64,000 nt of DNA from CAJXNP01 sp050305935 (lineage in GTDB: Bacteria > Bacteroidota > Bacteroidia > Cytophagales > Cyclobacteriaceae), in the NCBI GenBank assembly GCA_050305935.1, contig JBNLGG010000013.1, forward strand, positions 1 through 64,000. Direction: 5' to 3'. Position numbers and translations under genes: made by a program. Each line of letters starts with the position of its first letter. Positions within the stretch are counted from its first letter, which is position 1. Positions 18,209-26,015 of this stretch are shown here, piece by piece. The notes beneath the pieces were generated by a model that ran no database searches, was not told the DNA's origin, and saw only the letters and a list, made by a program, of their open reading frames with translations.

Positions 18209-19606
18209 ATGAAAAAGGTTATGTTTTTTAGTGGAATGATTGGTATCGTAGTCGTTTATTTTTTCCTCAGCTCACATTCACCGACTACCAATTTTGAAAA
18301 GAAATTAATTATTACCCAGGTTCCTTCAACAGTTTCACCAAAAGCAACGGACGAGCTTTTTTATGAAGGATTGGCAGATGCCAGAATCATCAGTTTCTCA
18401 GAGGAAAAAGATGAAGTAAATGAGCTGACAAATGAATTTGAAGCAGCAGCTTTTCCTTCGATTTCCTATGACTATGAATCTGTCGTATTTGCCGCAAGAA
18501 AATATGAAAGCGACCCTTGGCAAATCTGGACGATGAGCCTTAATGGTACAAGTAAAAAGCAAATCACGTTTGATTCAGTTAATTGTATTGCTCCATTTTA
18601 TTTGCCAGACGGAAAGATTGCTTTCAGTAAAAAATGGAAAAATGAAATAGGCGAAGGATATCACCTGTATTCATGCGATCCTGACGGAAAGAACACGGAA
18701 AAAATCAGCTACCACCCGCAAAGTGATTTTAATGGCACCGTGCTTTCTGACGGGCGGATCGCTTTTTTGAGCAAAGAAATTATTCCTGAAAAATTGGAAG
18801 AAACATCCCTGATGGTCATGCGACCCGATGGTACCAAGGCCCAAAAATTTTATCGGGGAGTCCCTCATCATCAAGTCATCAGTCGAATTAATGAAAACCA
18901 ACGTGGTGAATTATTTTTCATAGAACGGTGCCCGGATGGTGATGCCTTCATTAAAACTTCTTATGCTAATCCGGATCAGGACAGAAAGGAATTAATTCAC
19001 CGGGAAAACGCAACGTTGTTTTCAGTTTCGATAAGAAGCGGCGGGACTGCATTGTTGGCCCAGAAAACACATAGTGATAATACCATTTCAGTGTATGAAC
19101 TTGATTTGGAAAATACCGGGAGTGCAAAACTTGTTTATTCCGATAAGTCATATCATTCAATTTCAGTAATCTCAACTGAATTAAGAGAAAGGCCTAAAAT
19201 CCTTCCTACTTCTGTTTCCTATGAAAAAAGTACGGGATTAATTCTTTGCCAGAATATTAATTATGAACAGACGGGTTTAGCTGCTTTCATCAGGGTGATG
19301 GGCGAAAACCAAAAAATTGGAGAGGTAGAAGTCGAAGCTGACGGATCATTTTTATTGGAGCTACCGGCGGATCAACCTTTCAAAATCGAAAGGCTCAATT
19401 CCGATAAGGAATTGCTGGAGGTGCCATCACCGTGGCTATGGCTTCGGCCAAATGAAAGAAGATCTTTTGTGAGCATACCCATACCGGTTGGGATTTCGCC
19501 GCTAAATGTAGAGCCATTAGCCATTAAAAAAGATCCTGTCAGGTTGCCTCAAATGGAAACCATGGCGACTCTTGAATCCGTGAAAGGAGGTAGTCATGAA
19601 AATTAG
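18209..19606 (+). CDS. TolB-like propeller protein related to hydrazine-synthase-alpha-like proteins, heme motif lost
   Basis: 465 residues with an N-terminal anchor (VMFFSGMIGIVVVYFFLSS). The middle contains WD40/TolB-like blades (IWTMSLNGTSKKQITFDS, HLYSCDPDGKNTEKISYH, LPDGKIAFSKKW). The C-terminal part (IRVMGENQKIGEVEVEADG, then FLLELPADQPFKIERL and WLWLRPNERRSF) follows the pattern of HzsA-like propeller cytochromes, where the text after RPGE-R is a CxxCH heme site. Here that site reads SFVSIP, so no heme can attach. The name HzsA-like is family resemblance only, not evidence for anammox chemistry. GGAGGA precedes the ATG, and the last 11 bases overlap the cytochrome gene. Confidence 0.72.
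   Translation: MKKVMFFSGMIGIVVVYFFLSSHSPTTNFEKKLIITQVPSTVSPKATDELFYEGLADARIISFSEEKDEVNELTNEFEAAAFPSISYDYESVVFAARKYESDPWQIWTMSLNGTSKKQITFDSVNCIAPFYLPDGKIAFSKKWKNEIGEGYHLYSCDPDGKNTEKISYHPQSDFNGTVLSDGRIAFLSKEIIPEKLEETSLMVMRPDGTKAQKFYRGVPHHQVISRINENQRGELFFIERCPDGDAFIKTSYANPDQDRKELIHRENATLFSVSIRSGGTALLAQKTHSDNTISVYELDLENTGSAKLVYSDKSYHSISVISTELRERPKILPTSVSYEKSTGLILCQNINYEQTGLAAFIRVMGENQKIGEVEVEADGSFLLELPADQPFKIERLNSDKELLEVPSPWLWLRPNERRSFVSIPIPVGISPLNVEPLAIKKDPVRLPQMETMATLESVKGGSHEN
19583..19591 (+). promoter_or_regulatory. Full Shine-Dalgarno site for the cytochrome gene
   Basis: AAAGGAGGT lies 4 bases before the cytochrome ATG, inside the end of the preceding gene. Most genes in this window lack such a motif, as is usual in Bacteroidota, so it stands out and supports translation starting within the overlap. 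Confidence 0.6.
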
Positions 19607-21581
19607 CAGTAAGCAAAAAATCCTGGGGACGCTTCTTTTGTTTTTAATCGTCATGATCGTTATGGGCTTAAAGTGGTCCAGAAAGCACGTTGATTACATT
19701 ACTTCTTCTACCAGTCATCCATTAAAATGTACGTCGTGCCATTTATACATGCAGGAAAGTCCGCTGCTGGGAATGATCGAGAAAGATTACACTTCTCCAT
19801 TTAACCTGTCAATCTCTCCAGACGATAAGTTCCTTTACGTTGTGGGACAGAAAGATAATTCGCTTTCTACGATGGATCTGTCAAACCGGCAAGTTGTCGG
19901 TCGATTGCAATTTGGCAGTCATTTGCACACCATTGCACTTGATTCGCATGGGAAATACGGCTACGTGTCAAGCCAGTGGACAAATCATGTATATAAAATA
20001 GATGTATCAAAAGGTCAGCTTGTCGATTCAATTAAAGTTGGGGCGGGTCCTTCAGGATTAATCATTGATAAGGAAAGTGCTTTTTTGTATGTGGTAAATA
20101 CATTTTCTAATGACCTTTCTGTAGTCAATCTTTCTACCCTAACAGAGGAAAAACGGCTTTCTGTGGGCAATAGCCCAACCGGAATTAATATGTCTCCCGA
20201 TGGAAACAAGGTATTGGTACTTAGCCGGAAAACATTATCCACGGCATTCAGAGAGCCACCAAAAGTTGAGCTTACCATTGTCAATACAGCCCTAAGAAGG
20301 GTCGAAGACCGAAAAGAGGTTATCAATGCCCATATCATGGAAAACATCTCGGTTTCACCCGAAGGAGATATAGCCTTGTTTACCCTGGTTAGACCTAAAA
20401 ACCTGGTCCCAGCCATGCAGATCGAAAATGGGTGGATGATCAACTTCGGCATCGGAATATTGGATATGAATTCCGGGGAAATACATCAATTGTTATTGGA
20501 TGAGCCAAATGCATTTTATGCGGATCCCTTTGATGTCGAGTTTTCTCCCGATGGCAAAATGGCCATCGTTTCACATTCCGGCGCAGATTACTTATCAGTA
20601 TTGGATGTTGAAAAAATACGGACGATAATTGATCGGATTAATAAAGGGGAAATTAACGATGCGGAAAATAATCTGCTCTTAAGTCATGAATTTGTTACCA
20701 AGAGAATTCAGACGGGATCGGCACCAAAAGGAATAGCCTTTACTTCAAATGGAAATGAATTATTTTACGCAGAGTATTTGACGGATAACATCGGCGTACT
20801 GAATCTGTCTTCCGGTAAAATAGGTGAGAAGATCCCGCTGAATGACATCGATCAAACAGCCTTTTTGCGTCGGGGACAGCAACTATTTTACAGTGCAGAT
20901 CATACCTTCCAGCGCCAATATAGCTGCTACACCTGCCACCCCGATGGCCACGAAGATGGCTTAACCTATGACATGGCGCTAATTCCCGGCAAGGACATTA
21001 CCAACGTCCAGACCCTACGCGAACTTCCAAATACAGCGCCATTTAAATGGAATGGAAAAAACGTAAGTGTTTATATGCAGTGTGGCATGCGCTTTTCCAA
21101 ATTCGTTACCCGCACGGAATCATTCTCTCCTGACGATCTCGATGCGGTTGTCGGATATATTCTGACCCAGCTCAAGCATCCACCGAACATCTATTTAAAC
21201 AAAGACGGTCAGCTTACCGAAGCACAAAAGAGGGGGAAGGTGATTTTTGAAAGGACAAAGACTAATGACGGCCGCATTATTCCTGTGGAAAACAGATGTA
21301 CTACCTGCCATCCGGCCCCTAACTATACCGATAGAAGAAATACAGACGTGGGAACATTAGCCAGCCATGACAGCCCGATCACATTTGATTCTCCCAACCT
21401 AAATAATGTGTATGAATCTGCCCCCTATCTCCATGATGGCAGGGCGATGACTCTGGAGGAAATCTGGACAAAAAATAATGACTACGATCAACATGGGGTC
21501 GCCAATGACCTGACCAAAAACCAGTTGAATGACATGATTGAGTACCTAAAGTCTCTCGGATCAGCCCGACACTATAAATAG
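19596..21581 (+). CDS. YVTN-propeller cytochrome c with three CxxCH heme sites
   Basis: 661 residues. An N-terminal membrane anchor (ILGTLLLFLIVMIVMGL) is followed by a first heme site CTSCH (Cys45, Cys48, His49). Residues about 60-400 are a YVTN/Nhl-type beta-propeller (LSISPDDKFLYVVGQKDNS, LIIDKESAFLYVVNTFSND, DVEFSPDGKMAIVSHSG). The C-terminal 230 residues are a cytochrome-c-peroxidase/MauG-like di-heme domain with CYTCH (Cys444-His448) and CTTCH (Cys568-His572), plus the APYLHDGRAMTLEEIW signature of that family. It is membrane-tethered in the periplasm and should carry electrons or oxidise a protein or small molecule. It overlaps the previous gene by 11 bases, a sign of coupling. Confidence 0.9.
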   Translation: MKISSKQKILGTLLLFLIVMIVMGLKWSRKHVDYITSSTSHPLKCTSCHLYMQESPLLGMIEKDYTSPFNLSISPDDKFLYVVGQKDNSLSTMDLSNRQVVGRLQFGSHLHTIALDSHGKYGYVSSQWTNHVYKIDVSKGQLVDSIKVGAGPSGLIIDKESAFLYVVNTFSNDLSVVNLSTLTEEKRLSVGNSPTGINMSPDGNKVLVLSRKTLSTAFREPPKVELTIVNTALRRVEDRKEVINAHIMENISVSPEGDIALFTLVRPKNLVPAMQIENGWMINFGIGILDMNSGEIHQLLLDEPNAFYADPFDVEFSPDGKMAIVSHSGADYLSVLDVEKIRTIIDRINKGEINDAENNLLLSHEFVTKRIQTGSAPKGIAFTSNGNELFYAEYLTDNIGVLNLSSGKIGEKIPLNDIDQTAFLRRGQQLFYSADHTFQRQYSCYTCHPDGHEDGLTYDMALIPGKDITNVQTLRELPNTAPFKWNGKNVSVYMQCGMRFSKFVTRTESFSPDDLDAVVGYILTQLKHPPNIYLNKDGQLTEAQKRGKVIFERTKTNDGRIIPVENRCTTCHPAPNYTDRRNTDVGTLASHDSPITFDSPNLNNVYESAPYLHDGRAMTLEEIWTKNNDYDQHGVANDLTKNQLNDMIEYLKSLGSARHYK

Positions 21582-21586
21582 ATACT

Positions 21587-22801
21587 ATGAAAAAGATGAC
21601 CGAAAAAAGCCTTCCCTATTTTTTGATGCTCACCCTCGCTGTCACTATTATCCTGTTTGTGGGCAGTAGAAACTCAATGGTTTCCACTGAGGTGACGTCT
21701 TCAGAAATTGACCAACCGATACTTTCCTCTTCTGAAATATCAGATGCAGCTACCTTGGACAGTAAAGATGAACCGCAACCGGCGATGCCGGTTTTTTCTT
21801 CTTGGAAAACCTATACTGTAAACGACGGGCTTCCGTCAGACAAAGCCAATTGTGTAAAGATCGATGGCAACAGGGTGTTAGTTGGCACCGACAAAGGATT
21901 GGCAATATTTGAGAACAATCAATGGACCACTTATGATAAAGAAGACGGGCTAACGCATAATAATGTGCTTTTCATAGATGTGAATGACGCAACCGGCGAC
22001 GTATGGCTCGCTACCATGGCAGGATTGACCCGGTGGTCATCCGGCAAATTTTCCAGGTACACGCAGTTTAATAGTGGCTTGGCCAATGATGTGGTCTACC
22101 AGGTGGATTGCAATGATCGATATGTCTGGGCCGCTACAGGTGCCGGGGCCTCCATGCTTGATACCTACACAAACCAATGGAAGATATTGAATGAACAAAA
22201 TGCCCCCATGCATGAGCCGTGGACTTATGGAGTGAATATCGGGAAAGTAAATATTTATATCGCCGCCTGGGGTGGTGGTGTTATTGAATACAATAATGAG
22301 ACGGGCAGGTTTAGGGATTACCGTGACCCCGACCATGAAATGGAAATTGACCTGTTTCCGGATGATGGGATTGTCCATGATATTACCACCAGTGTTTGGG
22401 AGGACGAAGGGATTTTATGGGTAGGTACCTATTTCGGGCTAAGCCGTTATGACGGCATGAGATGGAATAGCTATTTTGATCACGACAGTGGCCTGGCCAG
22501 CAACTTCATCAATTTTCTGAAAGCTGACAATTCAATAGCCTACATCTGTACGGATAAAGGGCTGAGCACTTTTAATGGTACCGCTTGGGTGACTTACACC
22601 AATTCTGACAATTCTTCCAAGGGAATCATTACCATTAAAAACGGAAAAGATAGTGAGATACGATCTTCAGAAACGTCGATGGCGCACAATTATATATGGG
22701 GCGCCGATGTTAGGGGGGATGAAATCTGGGTGGCTACCGCTCAAGGGGTGAGCTATGCCAAAGCCTCTGGTAAAATAAAAACTGAAAAAGATAAAATGTA
22801 A
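21587..22801 (+). CDS. Reg_prop beta-propeller protein, membrane-anchored, sensor-domain-like
   Basis: 404 residues. An N-terminal membrane segment (YFLMLTLAVTIILFVGS) is followed by a low-complexity linker. From about residue 80 come repeated blades of the two-component-regulator propeller type: WKTYTVNDGLPSDKANCV, WTTYDKEDGLTHNNVLFI, VWLATMAGLTRWSSGKFSRY, LWVGTYFGLSRYDGMRWNSY and VWVATAQGVSYA-like end blades. This propeller is normally the extracytoplasmic sensor of hybrid histidine kinases, but no kinase or transcription domain is attached. It begins 5 bases after the cytochrome gene. It may bind a ligand or a partner of the operon. Confidence 0.88.
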   Translation: MKKMTEKSLPYFLMLTLAVTIILFVGSRNSMVSTEVTSSEIDQPILSSSEISDAATLDSKDEPQPAMPVFSSWKTYTVNDGLPSDKANCVKIDGNRVLVGTDKGLAIFENNQWTTYDKEDGLTHNNVLFIDVNDATGDVWLATMAGLTRWSSGKFSRYTQFNSGLANDVVYQVDCNDRYVWAATGAGASMLDTYTNQWKILNEQNAPMHEPWTYGVNIGKVNIYIAAWGGGVIEYNNETGRFRDYRDPDHEMEIDLFPDDGIVHDITTSVWEDEGILWVGTYFGLSRYDGMRWNSYFDHDSGLASNFINFLKADNSIAYICTDKGLSTFNGTAWVTYTNSDNSSKGIITIKNGKDSEIRSSETSMAHNYIWGADVRGDEIWVATAQGVSYAKASGKIKTEKDKM

Positions 22802-22841
22802 ACTCCTGTCAGGCTCTGTAAACATTGAGTCGATCAGGAGT
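22802..22841. repeat. Hairpin with ACTCCTG/CAGGAGT arms
   Basis: ACTCCTG (22802-22808) and CAGGAGT (22835-22841) are inverted arms around a 26-base loop, in the only sizeable gap within the seven-gene operon. The left arm also holds CCTGTCAGG, the core of the palindromes seen elsewhere in the window. It may be a weak attenuator or a relic of the repeat family. Confidence 0.4.
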
Positions 22842-22855
22842 AAAACTAAAAGCAT

Positions 22856-23440
22856 ATGGAGATGAAAGATGAATTACAATTAGTAGCTGAAGGACTGAAA
22901 ATGACGAATGCGGAAAGAGATGAAATGATGAAAATTGGTATCCTTTCTGAAAACGATGAATTCCTTAATTATAAGATGCCGGATTTTCATCAGGAAAGAC
23001 CACCAATTTCCAAAACAGCAGTTCATGCACCAGGCGTCATCAATGAAGCATATAATTATTGCAGGCCCTCTTCATTTTCAAGAGCGATGCGTCTGGACTT
23101 GGGGGGATATACCGTTCTATTGATTTCCGGAACCGCCAGTGTCAATGAAAATGGAAAAGCAGAGCATATAGGTGATTTCAGGGCACAATGCTGGAGAACA
23201 TTTCGCAACATTAGCGAACTCCTTCATTCCGAAAACATGTCCTGGCATGACATTGTTAGGACGAGTTGCTATCTGAGAGACATTGAGAGAGACTACAAAG
23301 ATTTCAATGAAGTGAGAACCCAGTTTTATGGCTGGCTTGGATTGAACCCGCTTCCGGCAAGTACTGGTATTCAGGCGCGTTTATGCTGGGAAACATTGCT
23401 TGTTGAGATAGAAGCAATTGCGATTTGCAAAAACACGTAG
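22856..23440 (+). CDS. Rid-family (YjgF/YER057c/UK114) protein
   Basis: 194 residues. The C-terminal 130 residues are the Rid fold: VLLISGTASVNENGKAEHIGD, ITWRTFRN-like helix (AQCWRTFRNISELLHSE), DIVRTSCYLRDIERDYKDFN and PASTGIQARLCWETLLVEIE. The Arg in IQARL matches the residue that binds the carboxylate in RidA deaminases. An extra 60-residue N-terminal segment is longer than in RidA. No signal peptide is present, so this is the only clearly cytoplasmic member of the operon. Rid proteins hydrolyse reactive imines or take part in biosynthesis. Its gene ends 4 bases before the first ligand-binding protein gene. Confidence 0.85.
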   Translation: MEMKDELQLVAEGLKMTNAERDEMMKIGILSENDEFLNYKMPDFHQERPPISKTAVHAPGVINEAYNYCRPSSFSRAMRLDLGGYTVLLISGTASVNENGKAEHIGDFRAQCWRTFRNISELLHSENMSWHDIVRTSCYLRDIERDYKDFNEVRTQFYGWLGLNPLPASTGIQARLCWETLLVEIEAIAICKNT

Positions 23441-23444
23441 CCCC

Positions 23445-24704
23445 ATGAGATCCCTTCGATTCTTTCTAACCCTGTTTTTTGGAACTGTTTCATGCGTATT
23501 GTTTGCACAAGAGATTAAGAACTATGCAAATACCCCGGATACCTTGCTTCCTTTTTACCAATTCCAAAAGCCCTACAAACAGTTTTTTGATGTCCCCCTG
23601 CAGTACAACGGTGCCGCGAGGGATAAGAAAATCCCGACTAATCTGAAGACAGTTAAGCTGGGGTTTTTAGGTCCGCTGGATGAATCTACGGAAGGATCCT
23701 ATGGCAAGGAAATGCTGAAGGGAGCCCAATTGGCATTAGAGCTTAGAAATAAAAATGGCGGGTATCATGGTACTCCTTTTGAGTTGTTGGTGAATAATGA
23801 CGTGGGCCTTTGGGGAGCTAGTGGGAATGAGCTGGTAAAAATGGACGATCAGGGAGTCTGGGCGGTATTGGGTTCTGTGGATGGAAATAATACACATGTG
23901 GCTATTCGTGTGGCCTTAAAGTTAGAGCTGCCAATAGTGAATTCCGGAACCACTGATCCCACTTTGACAGAGACAAATATTCCCTGGGTGATCCGTTGCG
24001 TGGCAGATGATCGCCAGCAAAACTATGCGCTGGCATTGCACATGTTCCGTGAAAAGGGGTTCAAAAATGTAGCTGTATTCAGGGCAAACAATCGATATGG
24101 CAGGGTTGGATCAAAAGAATTTGTGGATGCCGCCAGGCGTTTAGGGCATCCCATTCAGTTGCATTTGAGGTATCAGCCGGGAGACACCGCAGTGACCGAA
24201 CAATTGTTACGCATAAAAAATTCATCCGCAGAAGCGGTATTGATTTGGGGAAATGACGACGAAGCAGCGTTGATTGTCAATAGAATGAAAGAATTGGGCA
24301 TGAAACAACAGGTATTCGGCTGTGACCGGATTATATCTAAACGGTTTCTTGAAATGACTGGAAAAAATGCAGAGGGGATAGTGGCAACGAGCCTGAGCAA
24401 TCCCGATAGCAAGGAACCCGATTACCTGGCGTTTGTGAAGTTATATGAGCAAAAGTACGGTGAAAAGCCCGGAGTATTTGCTGCCCATGCGTGGGACGGA
24501 ATGAATATTTTGTTCCAATCAATTGATAAAGCTGGTTTAAATAAGGCATTGATCAGGGATGAATTAACCAGTATTGGTAAATATGAAGGCGTCACCGGAG
24601 AAATCATTTTTGATGCCACCTGGAACGACGTCGGTCAAATTTGGATGGCTGAAGTAAAGAACGGAAAGTATGTTTTTCGCCCGGTTATTCTTAAAGTGCA
24701 ATAA
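23445..24704 (+). CDS. Periplasmic branched-chain-amino-acid-type ligand-binding protein 1 (Peripla_BP_6)
   Basis: 419 residues from the ATG; a TTG start inside the Rid gene was rejected because the ATG begins a clean signal peptide (RFFLTLFFGTVSCVLFAQ). The two-lobe periplasmic-binding fold is clear: VKLGFLGPLDESTEGSYGKE, LALELRNKNGGYHG, WAVLGSVDGNNTHVAIRVAL, PIVNSGTTDPTLTETNIPWV and HAWDGMNILFQSIDKAG. These are Leu/Ile/Val-binding-type solute receptors. No ABC permease or ATPase is encoded nearby, so it may deliver its ligand to something else or act as a sensor. The next gene is a divergent paralogue. Confidence 0.9.
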   Translation: MRSLRFFLTLFFGTVSCVLFAQEIKNYANTPDTLLPFYQFQKPYKQFFDVPLQYNGAARDKKIPTNLKTVKLGFLGPLDESTEGSYGKEMLKGAQLALELRNKNGGYHGTPFELLVNNDVGLWGASGNELVKMDDQGVWAVLGSVDGNNTHVAIRVALKLELPIVNSGTTDPTLTETNIPWVIRCVADDRQQNYALALHMFREKGFKNVAVFRANNRYGRVGSKEFVDAARRLGHPIQLHLRYQPGDTAVTEQLLRIKNSSAEAVLIWGNDDEAALIVNRMKELGMKQQVFGCDRIISKRFLEMTGKNAEGIVATSLSNPDSKEPDYLAFVKLYEQKYGEKPGVFAAHAWDGMNILFQSIDKAGLNKALIRDELTSIGKYEGVTGEIIFDATWNDVGQIWMAEVKNGKYVFRPVILKVQ

Positions 24705-24712
24705 ACGTTGTA

Positions 24713-25771
24713 ATGAATAATTCAGAATGGAGATGCCAGTTTAAGTACATGGTCATCTCCTTTTTATTTACGATCCTCTTTTTTAACCAGGTAAACTCAC
24801 AAAATTTACCTGTAAAAATCGGTTTGCTTGTCGAAAAGGATACCGCAAGTGATCCTTCATCCAGAGAATGGGTCCGGGTAGCTTCACTCGCTGTCAAGGA
24901 CGTAAACCGAAAAGGAGGTATCAATGGTCAACCCGTTTCCCTCGTTTTTCGATCCTGTGACGGTAGGTGGGGTGCCGGCTCTAAACAGGCCGTCGAGCTT
25001 ATTTACGACGAAAATGTCTCTGCATTAATTGCAGCCGTCAATGGACAGAATGCCCACTTGGCAGAACAAGTGGCGACAAAAGCACAGGTCGTTCTCCTAT
25101 CTACTCAGGCCCATGATCCTACATTGTCACAGATCAATATTCCCTGGTTTTTTAGAGTGAACCCAACTGATATTCAGATTTCTGATGCTTTGTCGGAACA
25201 ACAATTTGCGAAGGAAGGCAAAAGAGATATTGCTATAATAGCCGGTGAAAGTTATGATAACCGCTCCGGGAAAGACAACCTGGTTAAGGCCCTTTCGAAG
25301 ATGAACGTGTCCTTGCCTGAAATCTATTCGATGGATAGATATGTGCAGCTTAAACCACAGGCAAAGACAATTGTGTTTTTTGGAGATGGTAAAGACCTAA
25401 AAAGACTTGTGAAAAACACGCAGGGGAAAGTTATATTCTATTGCTCCAGTTCATTCACCGAATTACAAAACCATAACAGCAATCAGATTTTTATTCCGGT
25501 TTTCGAAGATTGGTATGATGATAAAATTAACGGATTTAAAAAGCACTTTTTTCACGAGAATAATTATTATCCGCATTTTCAATCAGCCTATGTTTACGAT
25601 GGTGTTCAATTAGTTTTGAGTTTGTTCGGCGTTGGCTCCCGGAATCACGAAGAGCTAAAAAACGACTTGAGGAAAGTGCGCTACAAAGGGATAACAGGTG
25701 AAATTACTTTTGATAACGCAGGAAACCGCCAGGGAAAAGTTAAGTTTATTAGCCATTCTCAATTCCACTGA
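24713..25771 (+). CDS. Periplasmic ligand-binding protein 2 (Peripla_BP_6), divergent paralogue
   Basis: 352 residues with a signal peptide (YMVISFLFTILFFNQVNSQ). It shares the fold and motifs of its neighbour: VKIGLLVEKDTASDPSSRE, AVKDVNRKGGINGQPVSLVF, LIAAVNGQNAHLAEQVATK, STQAHDPTLSQINIPWFFR and YKGITGEITFDNAGNRQG. It is shorter, mainly in the second lobe. It starts 8 bases after paralogue 1 and ends the operon. Two receptor genes in tandem without a transporter suggest either a heteromeric sensor or ligand carriage to the cytochrome/propeller proteins. ATG at 24749 is a possible alternative start. Confidence 0.88.
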   Translation: MNNSEWRCQFKYMVISFLFTILFFNQVNSQNLPVKIGLLVEKDTASDPSSREWVRVASLAVKDVNRKGGINGQPVSLVFRSCDGRWGAGSKQAVELIYDENVSALIAAVNGQNAHLAEQVATKAQVVLLSTQAHDPTLSQINIPWFFRVNPTDIQISDALSEQQFAKEGKRDIAIIAGESYDNRSGKDNLVKALSKMNVSLPEIYSMDRYVQLKPQAKTIVFFGDGKDLKRLVKNTQGKVIFYCSSSFTELQNHNSNQIFIPVFEDWYDDKINGFKKHFFHENNYYPHFQSAYVYDGVQLVLSLFGVGSRNHEELKNDLRKVRYKGITGEITFDNAGNRQGKVKFISHSQFH

Positions 25772-25874
25772 CTTCATCACGCTTTGTATTAGCAAATCAT
25801 GCGGGGCGGACAGAATTGAGAGAGCCCTATCGGAGATTTTAAGAAAATTACCAGGAAACAAATTGGTCCTTTCA

Positions 25875-25907
25875 AACTTTCCGAAAGTTCGAAACTTTCG
25901 GAAAGTT
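25875..25907. repeat. 33-bp perfect hairpin, ACTTTCnGAAAGT family
   Basis: AACTTTCCGAAAGTT and AACTTTCGGAAAGTT are 15-bp arms around a CGA loop. Each arm is itself nearly palindromic. The same layout occurs at 34708-34740. It lies in the 244-base gap between the second ligand-binding gene and the TPR/FG-GAP gene; nothing else was recognised there. Confidence 0.75.
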
Positions 25908-26015
25908 GCGAAGCCAGGTAAATTGCGTTTGCCCCGACAAATCACGCCGATTTTGGGGGAATTTATGGGAATATATTTAAGTTTATGATTCAAATTAATT
26001 AACCTGATTTCAAGG

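Noticed and set aside
18209..19606. Anammox hydrazine synthase subunit
   Set aside because: Only the general propeller and RPxER pattern match; the heme site is missing and no other anammox genes are present.
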